A stretch of 44,432 nt of DNA, taken from NCBI GenBank assembly GCA_902761655.1, contig CACWLD010000020.1:1-44432 (forward strand). Reading direction: 5' to 3'. The stretch is from an uncultured Bacteroidia bacterium. GTDB taxonomy: Bacteria > Bacteroidota > Bacteroidia > Bacteroidales > UBA932. The translations under genes were made by a program, and so were the position numbers. How positions within the stretch are numbered: the first letter of the stretch is position 1; the number at the start of each line of letters is the position of its first letter. Below the pieces are notes generated by a model, which had not been told where the DNA came from, ran no database searches, and saw only the letters and a list, made by a program, of their open reading frames with translations. Below are positions 7,163 to 15,838 of the stretch, one piece after another.

Positions 7163-8306
7163 AGAGCATCTTTGCTGTGAGTTCAAGCCAGTCACGGCAG
7201 TTCATCCAGGTATGTGCTCCCTGGCAGAAGTATGCCTGGTGGCGGATCTTCTTGTCGTTGAGGGCGTTGTCAAGTCCGCGGGAAGCGGTTACAAGGCCGT
7301 CGTCAATACCGCAGCTCACCCACAACAGCTTCAGGTTGGAGTTGATGCTGTCAGGATCTGAATATGTTCCATTGTCAAAATTAGTCACCCACTCGTTACC
7401 GAAGATGGCCGGTGCGAATGCGCATACATAGTGGAACTTGTCAGGATTGCCCAGTCCGGTTGCAAGGGTCTGGCGTCCTCCAAGTGAGAAGCCTGCCACT
7501 GCGCGGTGGTCGGCATCGGCCTGAACCTTATAGTTGGACTCTATGTAAGGCATAACCTCGTCAACTATCTCACGTACAACAATCTCCGTGTTCATTGCGT
7601 CGTATGCCTGTGCAAGGCCGCGGAGGATCATCTCAGGGTAAGGGTTGGCGTAAGGCATAACCACAATCATAGGCTCCGCCTGTCCCTGGGCGATGAGGTT
7701 GTCAAGGATGTTGTTCATCTTGCCCACCTTGAACCAGGTCTCGTAGGTATCGGTCATACCGTGGATGAGGTAAAGCACAGGGTATTTGGTGTCCTCTGCA
7801 GGGTTGTATCCCGGAGGTGTGTAAACGCACATCGGACGGTCAAAGCCGAGCCTCTTGGAGGTGTAGTACCTGTATGAAACCTTTCCGTGAGGAACGTCCT
7901 GGAGGTCCTGCATTGAAGGAACTGATCCGCGTACGTCTACAAGGCTGTTCTTGAAGCCCTCGTTGGGGAAGATGTCAGGGTTGTTGGGGTCTGCTATCTG
8001 GGTTCCGTCAATGACAAAGCAGTATGGATAGATATCCGGTGTCTTTGGCTTTACGGTGATGGACCATACGCCGGCCTCGTCCTTTACCATTGGAGCGTTA
8101 CGCTCGAGCATCTGGCAGTTGAGCATAACCTGGGTGGCGTTGGGAGCCTGGCAGCGGAAAGTCACGCTGCCATCGGCATTGATCTGCGGGGAAACTACTC
8201 CGGCAGGGAACATCCTGGCCATTGTCTCCCTTGGAATTGTATACTGCTGTGCGCTAGCGCTGATGCACGCAAGTGCTACTAGTATTGCTGCAAATATCTT
8301 TTTCAT
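7155..8306 (-). CDS. Secreted alpha/beta-hydrolase esterase (CE1/esterase D-like)
   Basis: 383 residues. An N-terminal signal peptide (MKKIFAAILVALACISASAQ) is followed by an Ig-like E-set domain (~30-135, with 'PDIYPYCFVIDG') and an esterase D-type alpha/beta-hydrolase. The nucleophile is Ser274 in 'AGFSLGG', the oxyanion area is 'VLYLIHGMTD', and the catalytic His lies in 'GAHTWMNCRDWL' at the end. Enzymes of this layout remove acetyl or feruloyl esters from plant polysaccharides; which ester is cut here cannot be told. It lies 15 nt downstream of a paralogue, so the two form a tandem operon. It ends in the tetrapeptide LFK preceded by Met, as its paralogues do. Confidence 0.9.
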   Translation of the reverse strand: MKKIFAAILVALACISASAQQYTIPRETMARMFPAGVVSPQINADGSVTFRCQAPNATQVMLNCQMLERNAPMVKDEAGVWSITVKPKTPDIYPYCFVIDGTQIADPNNPDIFPNEGFKNSLVDVRGSVPSMQDLQDVPHGKVSYRYYTSKRLGFDRPMCVYTPPGYNPAEDTKYPVLYLIHGMTDTYETWFKVGKMNNILDNLIAQGQAEPMIVVMPYANPYPEMILRGLAQAYDAMNTEIVVREIVDEVMPYIESNYKVQADADHRAVAGFSLGGRQTLATGLGNPDKFHYVCAFAPAIFGNEWVTNFDNGTYSDPDSINSNLKLLWVSCGIDDGLVTASRGLDNALNDKKIRHQAYFCQGAHTWMNCRDWLELTAKMLFK

Positions 8307-8321
8307 ATTCCTTTCCTCCTA

Positions 8322-9425
8322 TTATTTGAACAACAGCGGCACTGACTGGTCAAGGAAGCACTTGGCGTTCATCCAGGTGTGGCCGAACTTGTCGTTGGTG
8401 AAGAATTTGATGTTCTTGATCTTCTTGCTGTCAAGGAAGTCCATATACTGCTTGGCACCCTCGTAGAGGAAGTCGTCAGTACCTACGCCAAGCCAGAAGA
8501 GCTTAATCTGGCTGTTGATGTCAGGCCTGTCGTATGCGGGCAGGTCCATAGAGGTGTAGGAGCTGTAGCAGCAGAAATGTGAGAACATATCAAGATGCCT
8601 GAGGCCGTGTGAGAGTGCCTGGTTGCCTCCGCGGGAGAAGCCTCCCACGGCGCGGTGCTCCCTGTCTGCGATAGTGCGGTAGTTGGCATCTACATAAGGA
8701 ACGATGTCGTTGATGAAGTCCTCGCTGGTCATATCGCCCCTGCCCCTGAGGTCAGTTCCTGCAGGGAAATACTTGGAAGGATTTCCGTAAGGCATTACCA
8801 CGATCATTGGCACTGCCTTGCCCTCAGCTATGAGATTGTCAAGGATGAAGTTGGTGCGGCCAACCTTGTGATATGTCTCCTCAGTGTCTGTAGTTCCGCT
8901 GATGAGGTAGAATACGGGATAGCGCTGGCTCTGGTTCTGGTCATAGAAAGGCGGGGTGTAGATCACCAGCCTTCCCCAGGTGCCCAGGCTCTTGGAATAG
9001 TAGTTAACATAGTCTACGCTTCCGTGAGGAACGCTCTGTACGGAATGTACCAGAGGCTTGTTACCCCTGATGTCTACAAGAGAGTTCTTGAAGGTCTCGT
9101 TAGGGAACCAGTCAGGGTTGAGAGGGTCCATAACATTGATTCCGTCAACGATGAAGCAGTACGGATAGATGTCCGGAGCGGCGGGACCAAGGGTGATGGT
9201 CCAGACACCGTTCTCGTTCTTGGTCATGTCGTGCGTGCCGGCAAACTGCACGTTTACCTTGACGTCCTTTGCATTGGCGTTGCGGTAGTTGAACGTGACT
9301 GTGTTGTCCGGATTCACAACAGGAGAGTTGACCTGTACGCCCATTCCCCTGTTCTGCGCGCCCAACGGCAGCACCATTCCTGCTGCGAGGAGCAGTGCGG
9401 CCAGTCTTTTAACAGTGTTTGTCAT
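8322..9425 (-). CDS. Secreted alpha/beta-hydrolase esterase, paralogue of the downstream gene
   Basis: 367 residues with the same layout: a signal peptide (cleavage after 'LPLGAQ'), an E-set domain with 'PDIYPYCFIVDG', then the esterase domain with nucleophile Ser264 in 'GGFSRGG' and a terminal 'FGHTWMNAKCFL' His. The nucleophile elbow has Arg where its two paralogues have Leu or Met, which may mean a different substrate. It is first in a two-gene operon with the esterase that follows and is divergent from the DMT exporter gene. Confidence 0.9.
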   Translation of the reverse strand: MTNTVKRLAALLLAAGMVLPLGAQNRGMGVQVNSPVVNPDNTVTFNYRNANAKDVKVNVQFAGTHDMTKNENGVWTITLGPAAPDIYPYCFIVDGINVMDPLNPDWFPNETFKNSLVDIRGNKPLVHSVQSVPHGSVDYVNYYSKSLGTWGRLVIYTPPFYDQNQSQRYPVFYLISGTTDTEETYHKVGRTNFILDNLIAEGKAVPMIVVMPYGNPSKYFPAGTDLRGRGDMTSEDFINDIVPYVDANYRTIADREHRAVGGFSRGGNQALSHGLRHLDMFSHFCCYSSYTSMDLPAYDRPDINSQIKLFWLGVGTDDFLYEGAKQYMDFLDSKKIKNIKFFTNDKFGHTWMNAKCFLDQSVPLLFK

Positions 9426-9484
9426 ATTGGTTAGTATTAGGATTATTCTAATACTGCAAGATACTAACTTTATTGTAATTGTGC

Positions 9485-9492
9485 TACCTTTG
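9485..9492 (+). promoter_or_regulatory. -7 element very close to the DMT exporter start
   Basis: TACCTTTG matches TAnnTTTG. Only 8 nt separate it from the ATG at 9501, so the transcript would have a leader of a few nucleotides at most. Confidence 0.45.
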
Positions 9493-9500
9493 CGGCTGGT

Positions 9501-10445
9501 ATGCCCGCTAAAAATTTTCTATATCACCTGCTGGCCTTGTTAGTAGTAGCAATCTGGGGAGTCACTTTTATCTCCACCAAAGTCCTCATTAACAATGGTT
9601 TGCATCCTTCGCAGATATTTGCCATCCGCTTTGTGATGGCCTATGCGGGCATCTGGGTGCTGGAACTCGCAGGCAAGGAGAAGCCGCGCCTGTGGAGCGC
9701 CAGCCTGCGGGACGAGGCCGTGTTCCTGCTCCTGGGCATCAGCGGAGGATCGATGTATTTCCTCACGGAAAACACCGCCCTCGCCTACACCCAGGCCAGC
9801 AACGTGGCCTTCATTGTAAGCACCGCCCCGCTTGTCACCGTCCTCCTCACCCTGGCCGCCAGGAAGCTTTTCAAGGGCGATTTCATAGACGCCCTGGAGC
9901 CTGTGCGCTTCAACTGGATCCTTGTGCTGGGCACGCTGCTGGCGCTTGGTGGCGTGGCGCTTATAGCCTTTGACGGCTCGCGCTTCCAGATGAGCCTCCG
10001 CGGAGACCTGCTTGCCTTTGGCGCAGCCCTCTGCTGGGGCGTCTACAGCATCTTTATGGGAAAGATGTCCGCGGATTACGGCGAAGTGTTCGCCACACGC
10101 AAGGTATTCTTCTACGGCCTGGTCACAATAATCCCGTTCCTGCTTGCAGGAGAGGGCCTGCCGGCGCCGGAGATCCTTGGCCGCGGCGCAGTCATAGGCA
10201 ACCTGCTCTTCCTGGGCCTTATAGCGTCGCTAGCCTGCTTCATAATATGGAACAAAGTGATGGTGCGCCTTGGCCACTTCACGGCCACAAACTTTGTGTA
10301 CCTCAACCCGTTCTTCACCCTGATCGCGGCAATAATAATACTAGGCGAAAGGCTCACTCCCCTCTCCGCGGCCGGTTCACTTGCCATATTCCTGGGAGTG
10401 TTCCTTGCAGGAAGGCATAAAGATATAACGACAAGAAAGAAATAG
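9501..10445 (+). CDS. EamA/DMT-family membrane transporter
   Basis: 314 residues with about ten hydrophobic segments arranged as two five-helix EamA repeats; the second starts near 'LRGDLLAFGAALCWGVYSIF'. The first helix carries the usual 'AIWGVTFISTKVLI'. Family members export amino acids, metabolites or nucleotide sugars through the inner membrane; the substrate is not predictable. The C-terminus is short and basic (GRHKDITTRKK). The phosphatase gene begins 4 nt downstream, so the two are co-transcribed. Confidence 0.92.
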   Translation: MPAKNFLYHLLALLVVAIWGVTFISTKVLINNGLHPSQIFAIRFVMAYAGIWVLELAGKEKPRLWSASLRDEAVFLLLGISGGSMYFLTENTALAYTQASNVAFIVSTAPLVTVLLTLAARKLFKGDFIDALEPVRFNWILVLGTLLALGGVALIAFDGSRFQMSLRGDLLAFGAALCWGVYSIFMGKMSADYGEVFATRKVFFYGLVTIIPFLLAGEGLPAPEILGRGAVIGNLLFLGLIASLACFIIWNKVMVRLGHFTATNFVYLNPFFTLIAAIIILGERLTPLSAAGSLAIFLGVFLAGRHKDITTRKK

Positions 10446-10449
10446 ACCT

Positions 10450-10914
10450 ATGCGCAATATACTGTTCGTGTGCCACGGCAACATATGCCGCTCCCCTATG
10501 GCGGAATTCATTCTCAAGGCCCTTGTAAAGGCCTACGGGCTGGAAGACCTCTACTACATAGAGTCCGCCGGCGTCTCCGACGAGGAATACGGCAACCCCA
10601 TCTATCCGCCGGCAAAGCGCTGTCTGAACCAGCACGGAGTCTGGTTCGACCCGCGCAAGACGGCGCGCGAAGTCACCCGCGCGGACTACGCCCGCTTTGA
10701 CCGCATCATCTATATGGATTACAGCAACCGCCGGTGGCTTGACCGCATCTTCGGGGGCGATCCGGAAGGCAAGGTCCACTCTATGATGTCCTACGCCGGC
10801 AAGAGCCGCGACGTGGCCGACCCCTGGTACACCGGGGACTTTGAAAGGACCTTCCAGGACATTCTGGAAGGCTGCGAGGCAATGTTAAGCGGAGAAACGG
10901 TATCCCGCGGCTAG
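10450..10914 (+). CDS. Low-molecular-weight protein tyrosine phosphatase
   Basis: 154 residues. The P-loop C-x5-R-S is at the start (VCHGNICRSP, nucleophile Cys8, Arg14) and the general-acid loop is 'DPWYTGDFERTF' near residue 125, so the active site is complete. It removes phosphate from tyrosine in proteins, or acts on small arginine/tyrosine phosphates in some relatives. It is the second gene after the exporter. Its stop codon shares the palindrome CTAG with the stop codon of the convergent ProX gene. Confidence 0.95.
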   Translation: MRNILFVCHGNICRSPMAEFILKALVKAYGLEDLYYIESAGVSDEEYGNPIYPPAKRCLNQHGVWFDPRKTAREVTRADYARFDRIIYMDYSNRRWLDRIFGGDPEGKVHSMMSYAGKSRDVADPWYTGDFERTFQDILEGCEAMLSGETVSRG

Positions 10915-11444
10915 ATATCCAGCCACTCTACCTCCCCTCCCCAGATGGAGAGGAACTTATGGAACATCTCGTTTGTCAGGACCACGCTTGCCGTATTGTC
11001 GCAGGGGTGGAAACTGACCCGGGGCGCATCCTGCAACTCCCTGTCTATAAAATACTTGACCCGATGGCCATTCTCGAACAGTTCCCTTGAGTCCGCAGTT
11101 GCGGCAATGTCAATGTCGTGAATCAGCCCAAAGGCGCAGACTGACCCCGGGCTCACTCCCAGGCATCGCTCCATCCTTTCTGGACTGGCAAAACTGAGTT
11201 TGCCCTGGTGCAGCTTATGCTCCAGGGCGTGGATGTCCAGGTCTTTGTGGCATTCGAAACTCACCAGATAGTGGCGGTTTCCTTTGTGATTGCGGAAGAA
11301 CAGGTTCTTGCAATGTACGGAATCTATGTCCTTCCAATACGCCAGCGCCTCCTGTATGGTGGCAAGAGGCGGATGATAATAAACCTGATAGGAAATCCCG
11401 TGGGATTCCAGCCAGTCAAGGGTTTCCTTTATCCTGGGGCTCAT
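10911..11444 (-). CDS. YbaK/ProX-type aminoacyl-tRNA deacylase
   Basis: 177 residues from the ATG at 11444. The open frame continues further upstream, but that extension lies over YccF in another frame and is not protein-like. The family features are a start of the type 'LDWLESHGISYQVYYHPP', then 'NLFFRNHKGNRHYLVSF' with the substrate-site Lys, and 'PGSVCAFGLIHD' with a terminal 'HPCDNTASVVLT'. Such proteins free mischarged Ala or Cys from tRNA-Pro and act as stand-alone editing domains. The ATG overlaps the stop of yccF by 4 nt. It is third in the rubredoxin-yccF-proX run. Confidence 0.92.
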   Translation of the reverse strand: MSPRIKETLDWLESHGISYQVYYHPPLATIQEALAYWKDIDSVHCKNLFFRNHKGNRHYLVSFECHKDLDIHALEHKLHQGKLSFASPERMERCLGVSPGSVCAFGLIHDIDIAATADSRELFENGHRVKYFIDRELQDAPRVSFHPCDNTASVVLTNEMFHKFLSIWGGEVEWLDI

Positions 11445-11818
11445 TTGCGTTTTGGGATGGTAACCGTCCCAAACGGCATCATTGAAAGTTTCATCAATCT
11501 CCAATGAGCCTTTGCAAACGGGATACCCACTATTGTAATGGCAAATATCGCGGCCAGGAAAAGATGGACTATAGCTATCCCCCACCACCCCAGCATAAGC
11601 CAGAGAAAGTTGAAGAGGGTGTTCAGGCAGCCTGAATCCTTCATCATATCCACGTCCCTCCCAAAGGGGCACAAGGCCAGGCCGGCTATCTTGAACAGCT
11701 GTATCCCAAACGGAATGCCTATGATTGTGACACACATCATAAGTCCGCCCAGAAAATACAGCAAGGCCACCAGGAATCCTCCCAGCACAAACCAAAGGAT
11801 ATTTCCTATCAGGGTCAT
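11441..11818 (-). CDS. yccF: YccF-domain membrane protein
   Basis: 125 residues made of two YccF repeats, each a pair of hydrophobic helices followed by the signature 'TIIGIPFGIQLFKIAGLALCPFG' / 'TIVGIPFAKAHWRLMKLSMMPFG' (shown in part: IGIPF and VGIPF). It is an inner-membrane protein of unknown function. It sits 14 nt after rubredoxin and overlaps the deacylase gene by 4 nt. The protein ends in a basic tail (PKRK). Confidence 0.9.
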   Translation of the reverse strand: MTLIGNILWFVLGGFLVALLYFLGGLMMCVTIIGIPFGIQLFKIAGLALCPFGRDVDMMKDSGCLNTLFNFLWLMLGWWGIAIVHLFLAAIFAITIVGIPFAKAHWRLMKLSMMPFGTVTIPKRK

Positions 11819-11832
11819 TGTTCAAAAGGGGT

Positions 11833-11991
11833 TTATGCCTCAGCGAATTCGTCCTTGCCTACTCCGCAAACGGGGCAGACAAAGTCTGCAGGCACTTCTT
11901 CCCAGGGTGTTCCGGGTGCTATTCCTGCCTCAGGGCATCCTGCTTCAGGGTCATACTCCCATCCGCATACTTCGCATACGTATTTCTTCAT
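11833..11991 (-). CDS. Rubredoxin
   Basis: A 52-residue protein. Two C-x2-C-G knuckles (C6/C9 in '[11 protein letters not shown]' and C39/C42 in '[13 protein letters not shown]') hold a single iron. The conserved aromatic and '[16 protein letters not shown]' core is complete. Rubredoxin passes single electrons in the cytoplasm. The gene is divergent from the flavodiiron protein gene, whose enzyme class takes electrons from rubredoxin to reduce oxygen or nitric oxide, so the pair probably acts together in oxygen defence of an anaerobe. Confidence 0.97.
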   Translation of the reverse strand: MKKYVCEVCGWEYDPEAGCPEAGIAPGTPWEEVPADFVCPVCGVGKDEFAEA

Positions 11992-12027
11992 AATTGTAAA
12001 AATTTAAATAAGCATTAATGGTTTCAC

Positions 12028-12055
12028 CAAATATAAAGACAATTTCCTATATTTG
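12028..12055. promoter_or_regulatory. Divergent -7 elements between rubredoxin and flavodiiron genes
   Basis: Two TATATTTG elements face away from each other's gene: 12048-12055 on the plus strand reads towards the flavodiiron protein and 12028-12035 on the minus strand towards rubredoxin. They are only 12 nt apart, so the two RNA polymerase footprints would overlap and initiation in one direction should hinder the other. Confidence 0.5.
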
Positions 12056-12084
12056 TATAATACGCAAAGAAATAATCACACACA

Positions 12085-13269
12085 ATGATACGGCAACTTA
12101 ACGACAAAGTAAAATACATTGGAACGGACGACAATGACCTTGACCTCTTCGAAAGCCAATACATTGTCCCGGAAGGTATGTCATACAACTCCTACGTGAT
12201 CCTGGACAGCAAGACAGCCGTCCTTGACACCGCGGACGCCCGTATGGCAGACCAGTGGAAAGAGAACCTCAAGGAGGCCCTTGCAGGCCGCCAGCCGGAT
12301 TATCTCGTAGTCCACCACCTTGAGCCGGACCACTCCGCCCTCATTGCCTGGGCAATGGAGGAGTATCCCGGCCTGGTGCTCACCGCAGGCGCCAAAGCCC
12401 TGCAAATGTTCCCGCAGTTCTTCCCTGACAAGGATTTCTCCGGCAGGACGCTCTGCGTAAAGGAAGGCGACGTCCTGGACCTTGGAGAGCACTCCCTGCA
12501 GTTCATATCAGCACCAATGGTGCACTGGCCTGAGGTGATGGTTTCCTTTGACAAGGCCGACGGCGCCCTGTACAGCGCCGACGCCTTCGGAAAATTCGGC
12601 GCCCTTGGCAAATGCGGCTTCTACGGCCGTGAGGACGATGACTGGAGCTGCGAGGCCCGCCGCTACTACTTCAACATAGTTGGCAAATACGGCGGCCCCG
12701 TTCAGACTCTCCTTGGAAAGATTGGCAAACTGCCCGTCAAGGCCATCCGCCCTCTCCACGGCCCCCTGCTGGAAGACAACCTCTCTGAATACGTGAGCCT
12801 GTACGACACCTGGAGCCGCTACGCTCCGGAGACGGACGGCGTATTCATAGCCTGCGCCTCCATCCACGGCGGCACCCTTGCCGCGACGCAGAAGCTTGCG
12901 GACCTTTTGGCCGCCAAAGGCGCCCCAAAAGTTGTCCTCAGCGACCTCAGCCGCTCGGACATCGCAGAGAACGTAGAAGACGCCTTCCGCTATCCCAGGA
13001 TGGTGGTTGCCGCGGCCTCCTATGACTTCGGCCTATTCACCCCTATGTATGATTTCCTCCACAGGCTCCAGATCAAGGGCTACAGCAACCGCAAGGTTGC
13101 CATAATGGAGAACGGCTCCTGGGCCCCCAGCGCCGGAAAGGTTATGACGGAGATGCTGTCATCTATGAAGAACGTTGAGATAGCCGGCCCGCTGGTAACC
13201 ATCAAGAGCCGCCTCAAGGACAGCGACATTCCCAACCTTGAACTCCTGGCTGACGCCATTTTACAATAG
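12085..13269 (+). CDS. A-type flavodiiron protein (FprA family)
   Basis: 394 residues. The N-terminal metallo-beta-lactamase-like domain carries the diiron ligands: H-x-E-x-D-H ('HHLEPDHSA', ~77-83), a His in 'APMVHWPEVM', Asp in 'YSADAFGKFG' and a final His in 'RPLHGPLL'. The C-terminal flavodoxin domain starts near residue 250 ('GVFIACASIHGGT' in place of the classic T-x-T-x-N-T loop). It reduces O2 to water or NO to N2O in the cytoplasm using electrons from rubredoxin, which is encoded divergently next door. The GH9 gene starts 25 nt after its stop on the same strand and may be partly co-transcribed. Confidence 0.95.
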   Translation: MIRQLNDKVKYIGTDDNDLDLFESQYIVPEGMSYNSYVILDSKTAVLDTADARMADQWKENLKEALAGRQPDYLVVHHLEPDHSALIAWAMEEYPGLVLTAGAKALQMFPQFFPDKDFSGRTLCVKEGDVLDLGEHSLQFISAPMVHWPEVMVSFDKADGALYSADAFGKFGALGKCGFYGREDDDWSCEARRYYFNIVGKYGGPVQTLLGKIGKLPVKAIRPLHGPLLEDNLSEYVSLYDTWSRYAPETDGVFIACASIHGGTLAATQKLADLLAAKGAPKVVLSDLSRSDIAENVEDAFRYPRMVVAAASYDFGLFTPMYDFLHRLQIKGYSNRKVAIMENGSWAPSAGKVMTEMLSSMKNVEIAGPLVTIKSRLKDSDIPNLELLADAILQ

Positions 13270-13294
13270 AATTTATTTCCAAAACTAACCATAT

Positions 13295-15838
13295 ATGTTT
13301 AAACACACAATCAAATTATTCCCGGTAGCGGCAGCACTCCTCCTGCTTGCCGCCTGCAACTCTGCAGAGAACAAGGATCTCAAGATCAACGATCTTGAGT
13401 ATTTTGCCAACCGCGGCGTAAACGTGCTTGTTTACAGCAACACCTTCAGCGGAGGCTTCAATGACGAGAAAGACTCCGGTATTGAAATCATCCATCACGG
13501 AGTGCGCACCGTACAGGGCGGAGCCATCAGGCTCTCCAACACCCCGGAGCAGTGGGACCTCGTTCCCGCCACCACTTCAAGGGAAGTCAACCGCGACGAC
13601 AATTCAATAGAAGTGGGCCTGCGTTATGACGATTTCGACTTCGATTCACGCGTAGTGGTTACAGGAAAGGGTGACGCTTTTGAGATTGCTGTGTACCTTG
13701 ACAAGCCTGTACCGGAAGAGCTTGTGGGAGACGCCGGTTTCAACCTGGAGTTCCTTCCTTCCCAGTACTGGCTCAAGACCTACATCATTGACGGAAAGCC
13801 TGACCGCTTCCCCCGTTATGCCGTAAGCAACACCGTTGCAAGGCCCAACTCAGAAAAAATCAAACAGTACAAGGGATACAAGACCTATGACGACAGGGGC
13901 ACAGATCAGTTCGTAGACCCGCTCCCCCTTGCAACAGGACACGAGATCCTTATGGCACCGGACGATCCTGAAAGGACCATCAAGGTTACCAGCGAGGGCG
14001 CAGACCTCAACCTCTATGACGGCCGTATCCTTGCCCAGAACGGATGGTTCGTTCTCCGCAGCCTCCTCCCCGCAGGCCAGACCGGCAAGGTCCTCTCCTG
14101 GACAATAGAGCCCAACTCAATTGACGGATGGATCCGCGAACCCAACATCGGTTTCTCCCAGGTAGGATATATGCCTGACCAGCCAAAGGTGGCAGTGATT
14201 GAACTTGACAAGAACGACAAGATCCTTGGAAAGGCTTCCATCTGCAAGGTTAATGACGACGGCAGCACAAAGACCGTTTACACCGGCCCTACCGACACCT
14301 GGGGACCTTACTTCAAGTACAACTACGTGAAGTTCGACTTCTCAAAGGTTCAGGAGCCCGGCGTTTACTTCATCAAGTACGGTGACACCGAGACCGGCAA
14401 CTTCATCATCAACGACGACGTTTACGACCATATAACAGACGCCACCAGCGACGTATGGATCCCTATCCATATGAACCACGTAACCGTAAACGAGGGCTAC
14501 CGCATCTGGCACGGCGAGCCGTTCAGGGAGGGCTACCTCCAGGCTCCGGTCAACACTGACCACTTCGACCTCCACGGCCAGGGCCCTACCACCGACACCA
14601 AATACAAGGACCTCGAGCTCATCCCCGGCCTTAACGTGGGCGGATACTTCGATGCAGGAGACTTCGACATCGAGACCGGATCCAACATTGGCGTAATCCA
14701 GAACCTGACATCCATCTGGGAGAGGTTCCATCCTATGCGCGACTACACCTTCGTTGACGAAGACCAGCGCTATGTAGACCTCCACCGTCCGGATGGAAAA
14801 CCCGATATCATCGAGTACCTTGAGCACGGCGTGCTCAACATCGTAGCACAGGCAGAGAACATTGGACATATGTCACAGACCCTGTCCAACTCAGTCCTAG
14901 ACAACTACCATCACCTTGGAGACGCCGCCTCAATCACCGACGGTCTCCACTACGATCCAAGGCTCAAGCCATACCAGAAGTCTGCCGACGGCAAGTCCAG
15001 CGGCACTCCTGACGATATGTGGGCCTTCACCAGCCGCAACCCTTCATCTGACTTCCGCGCAGCAACCTGCCTCGCAGCGGCAAGCCGTGCCCTGAAGGGC
15101 TACAACGATGACCTGGCCGCACGCGCCCTCAAGGAGTCCAAGAGACTTCTCAAGGAGGCTACAGAGCTTATGCAGGCCTCAGTCCGCGGAGCCGGCAACG
15201 ATATGGCAGCCAACCTGCAGCTCTACAACCTGCAGCTCTACATCTCCACCGGAGAGCAGCAGTATCTTGACAGGTTCAAGGACCAGATCAACCGTTCACT
15301 GAGCCGCAGCGCCATCAACTCCCTCACCACCGCCCTTGAGGCAATCCCTTATATGGATGACGCCTACAAGGAGAGCCTCAGGCCTGCAGTAGAGCAGTAC
15401 AAGCACTACATTGACAGCCTTGAGACCGACAACCCTTACGGAGTTCCTATCGGACTGGGCAACTGGGCAGGCAGCGGCAGCGTTGTCAACTTCGGTTCCA
15501 CCATCTGTATGGCCAGCAGCTACTTCCCTGACATCATCAGCAAGGACGAGGCCTTCAAGGCCACCTCATTCCTGTTCGGATGCCATCCTTACCACAACTA
15601 CTCACTGGTTGCAGCCGTGGGCGCAGCAAGGCCTAAGCAGGTATTCTACGGAAACAACAGGGCCGACCTCTCATTCATCCCTGGTAACGTAGCTCCGGGA
15701 CTCCTGTTCCGCAAGCCTGACCACTTTGAGAACTACGACGACTGGCCGTTCCTGTGGGGCCAGAATGAGGGAACCATCGGAGGAAACGTTTCATACCTCA
15801 CCTTCGGTCTCGCATTCAAGAACCTTATGGGACGATGA
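13295..15838 (+). CDS. GH9 glycoside hydrolase lipoprotein (endoglucanase-type)
   Basis: 847 residues. The lipobox Cys is residue 21 ('LLLLAAC'), so it is membrane-anchored after export. Residues ~30-275 form an uncharacterised N-terminal region; an Ig-like cellulase domain follows ('EPNIGFSQVGYMPDQPKVAV', ~280-370), then the GH9 alpha-barrel. Catalytic residues are in place: D453/D456 in 'GGYFDAGDFD' and the general acid E825 in 'WGQNEGTIGGN'. A 'GCHPYHNYS' block supplies the conserved His. GH9 enzymes are inverting and cut beta-1,4-glucan backbones such as cellulose, xyloglucan or mixed-linkage glucan. The long extra N-terminal region is typical of a Bacteroidales subset whose specificity is not fixed. 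Confidence 0.93.
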   Translation: MFKHTIKLFPVAAALLLLAACNSAENKDLKINDLEYFANRGVNVLVYSNTFSGGFNDEKDSGIEIIHHGVRTVQGGAIRLSNTPEQWDLVPATTSREVNRDDNSIEVGLRYDDFDFDSRVVVTGKGDAFEIAVYLDKPVPEELVGDAGFNLEFLPSQYWLKTYIIDGKPDRFPRYAVSNTVARPNSEKIKQYKGYKTYDDRGTDQFVDPLPLATGHEILMAPDDPERTIKVTSEGADLNLYDGRILAQNGWFVLRSLLPAGQTGKVLSWTIEPNSIDGWIREPNIGFSQVGYMPDQPKVAVIELDKNDKILGKASICKVNDDGSTKTVYTGPTDTWGPYFKYNYVKFDFSKVQEPGVYFIKYGDTETGNFIINDDVYDHITDATSDVWIPIHMNHVTVNEGYRIWHGEPFREGYLQAPVNTDHFDLHGQGPTTDTKYKDLELIPGLNVGGYFDAGDFDIETGSNIGVIQNLTSIWERFHPMRDYTFVDEDQRYVDLHRPDGKPDIIEYLEHGVLNIVAQAENIGHMSQTLSNSVLDNYHHLGDAASITDGLHYDPRLKPYQKSADGKSSGTPDDMWAFTSRNPSSDFRAATCLAAASRALKGYNDDLAARALKESKRLLKEATELMQASVRGAGNDMAANLQLYNLQLYISTGEQQYLDRFKDQINRSLSRSAINSLTTALEAIPYMDDAYKESLRPAVEQYKHYIDSLETDNPYGVPIGLGNWAGSGSVVNFGSTICMASSYFPDIISKDEAFKATSFLFGCHPYHNYSLVAAVGAARPKQVFYGNNRADLSFIPGNVAPGLLFRKPDHFENYDDWPFLWGQNEGTIGGNVSYLTFGLAFKNLMGR

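Noticed and set aside
8655-9434. 259-residue plus-strand frame opposite an esterase
   Set aside because: Antisense shadow of a clear esterase with signal peptide and catalytic motifs.
11445-11825. N-terminal extension of the ProX frame to 304 residues
   Set aside because: It covers yccF in another frame and does not look like protein; the ATG at 11444 gives the normal family length.
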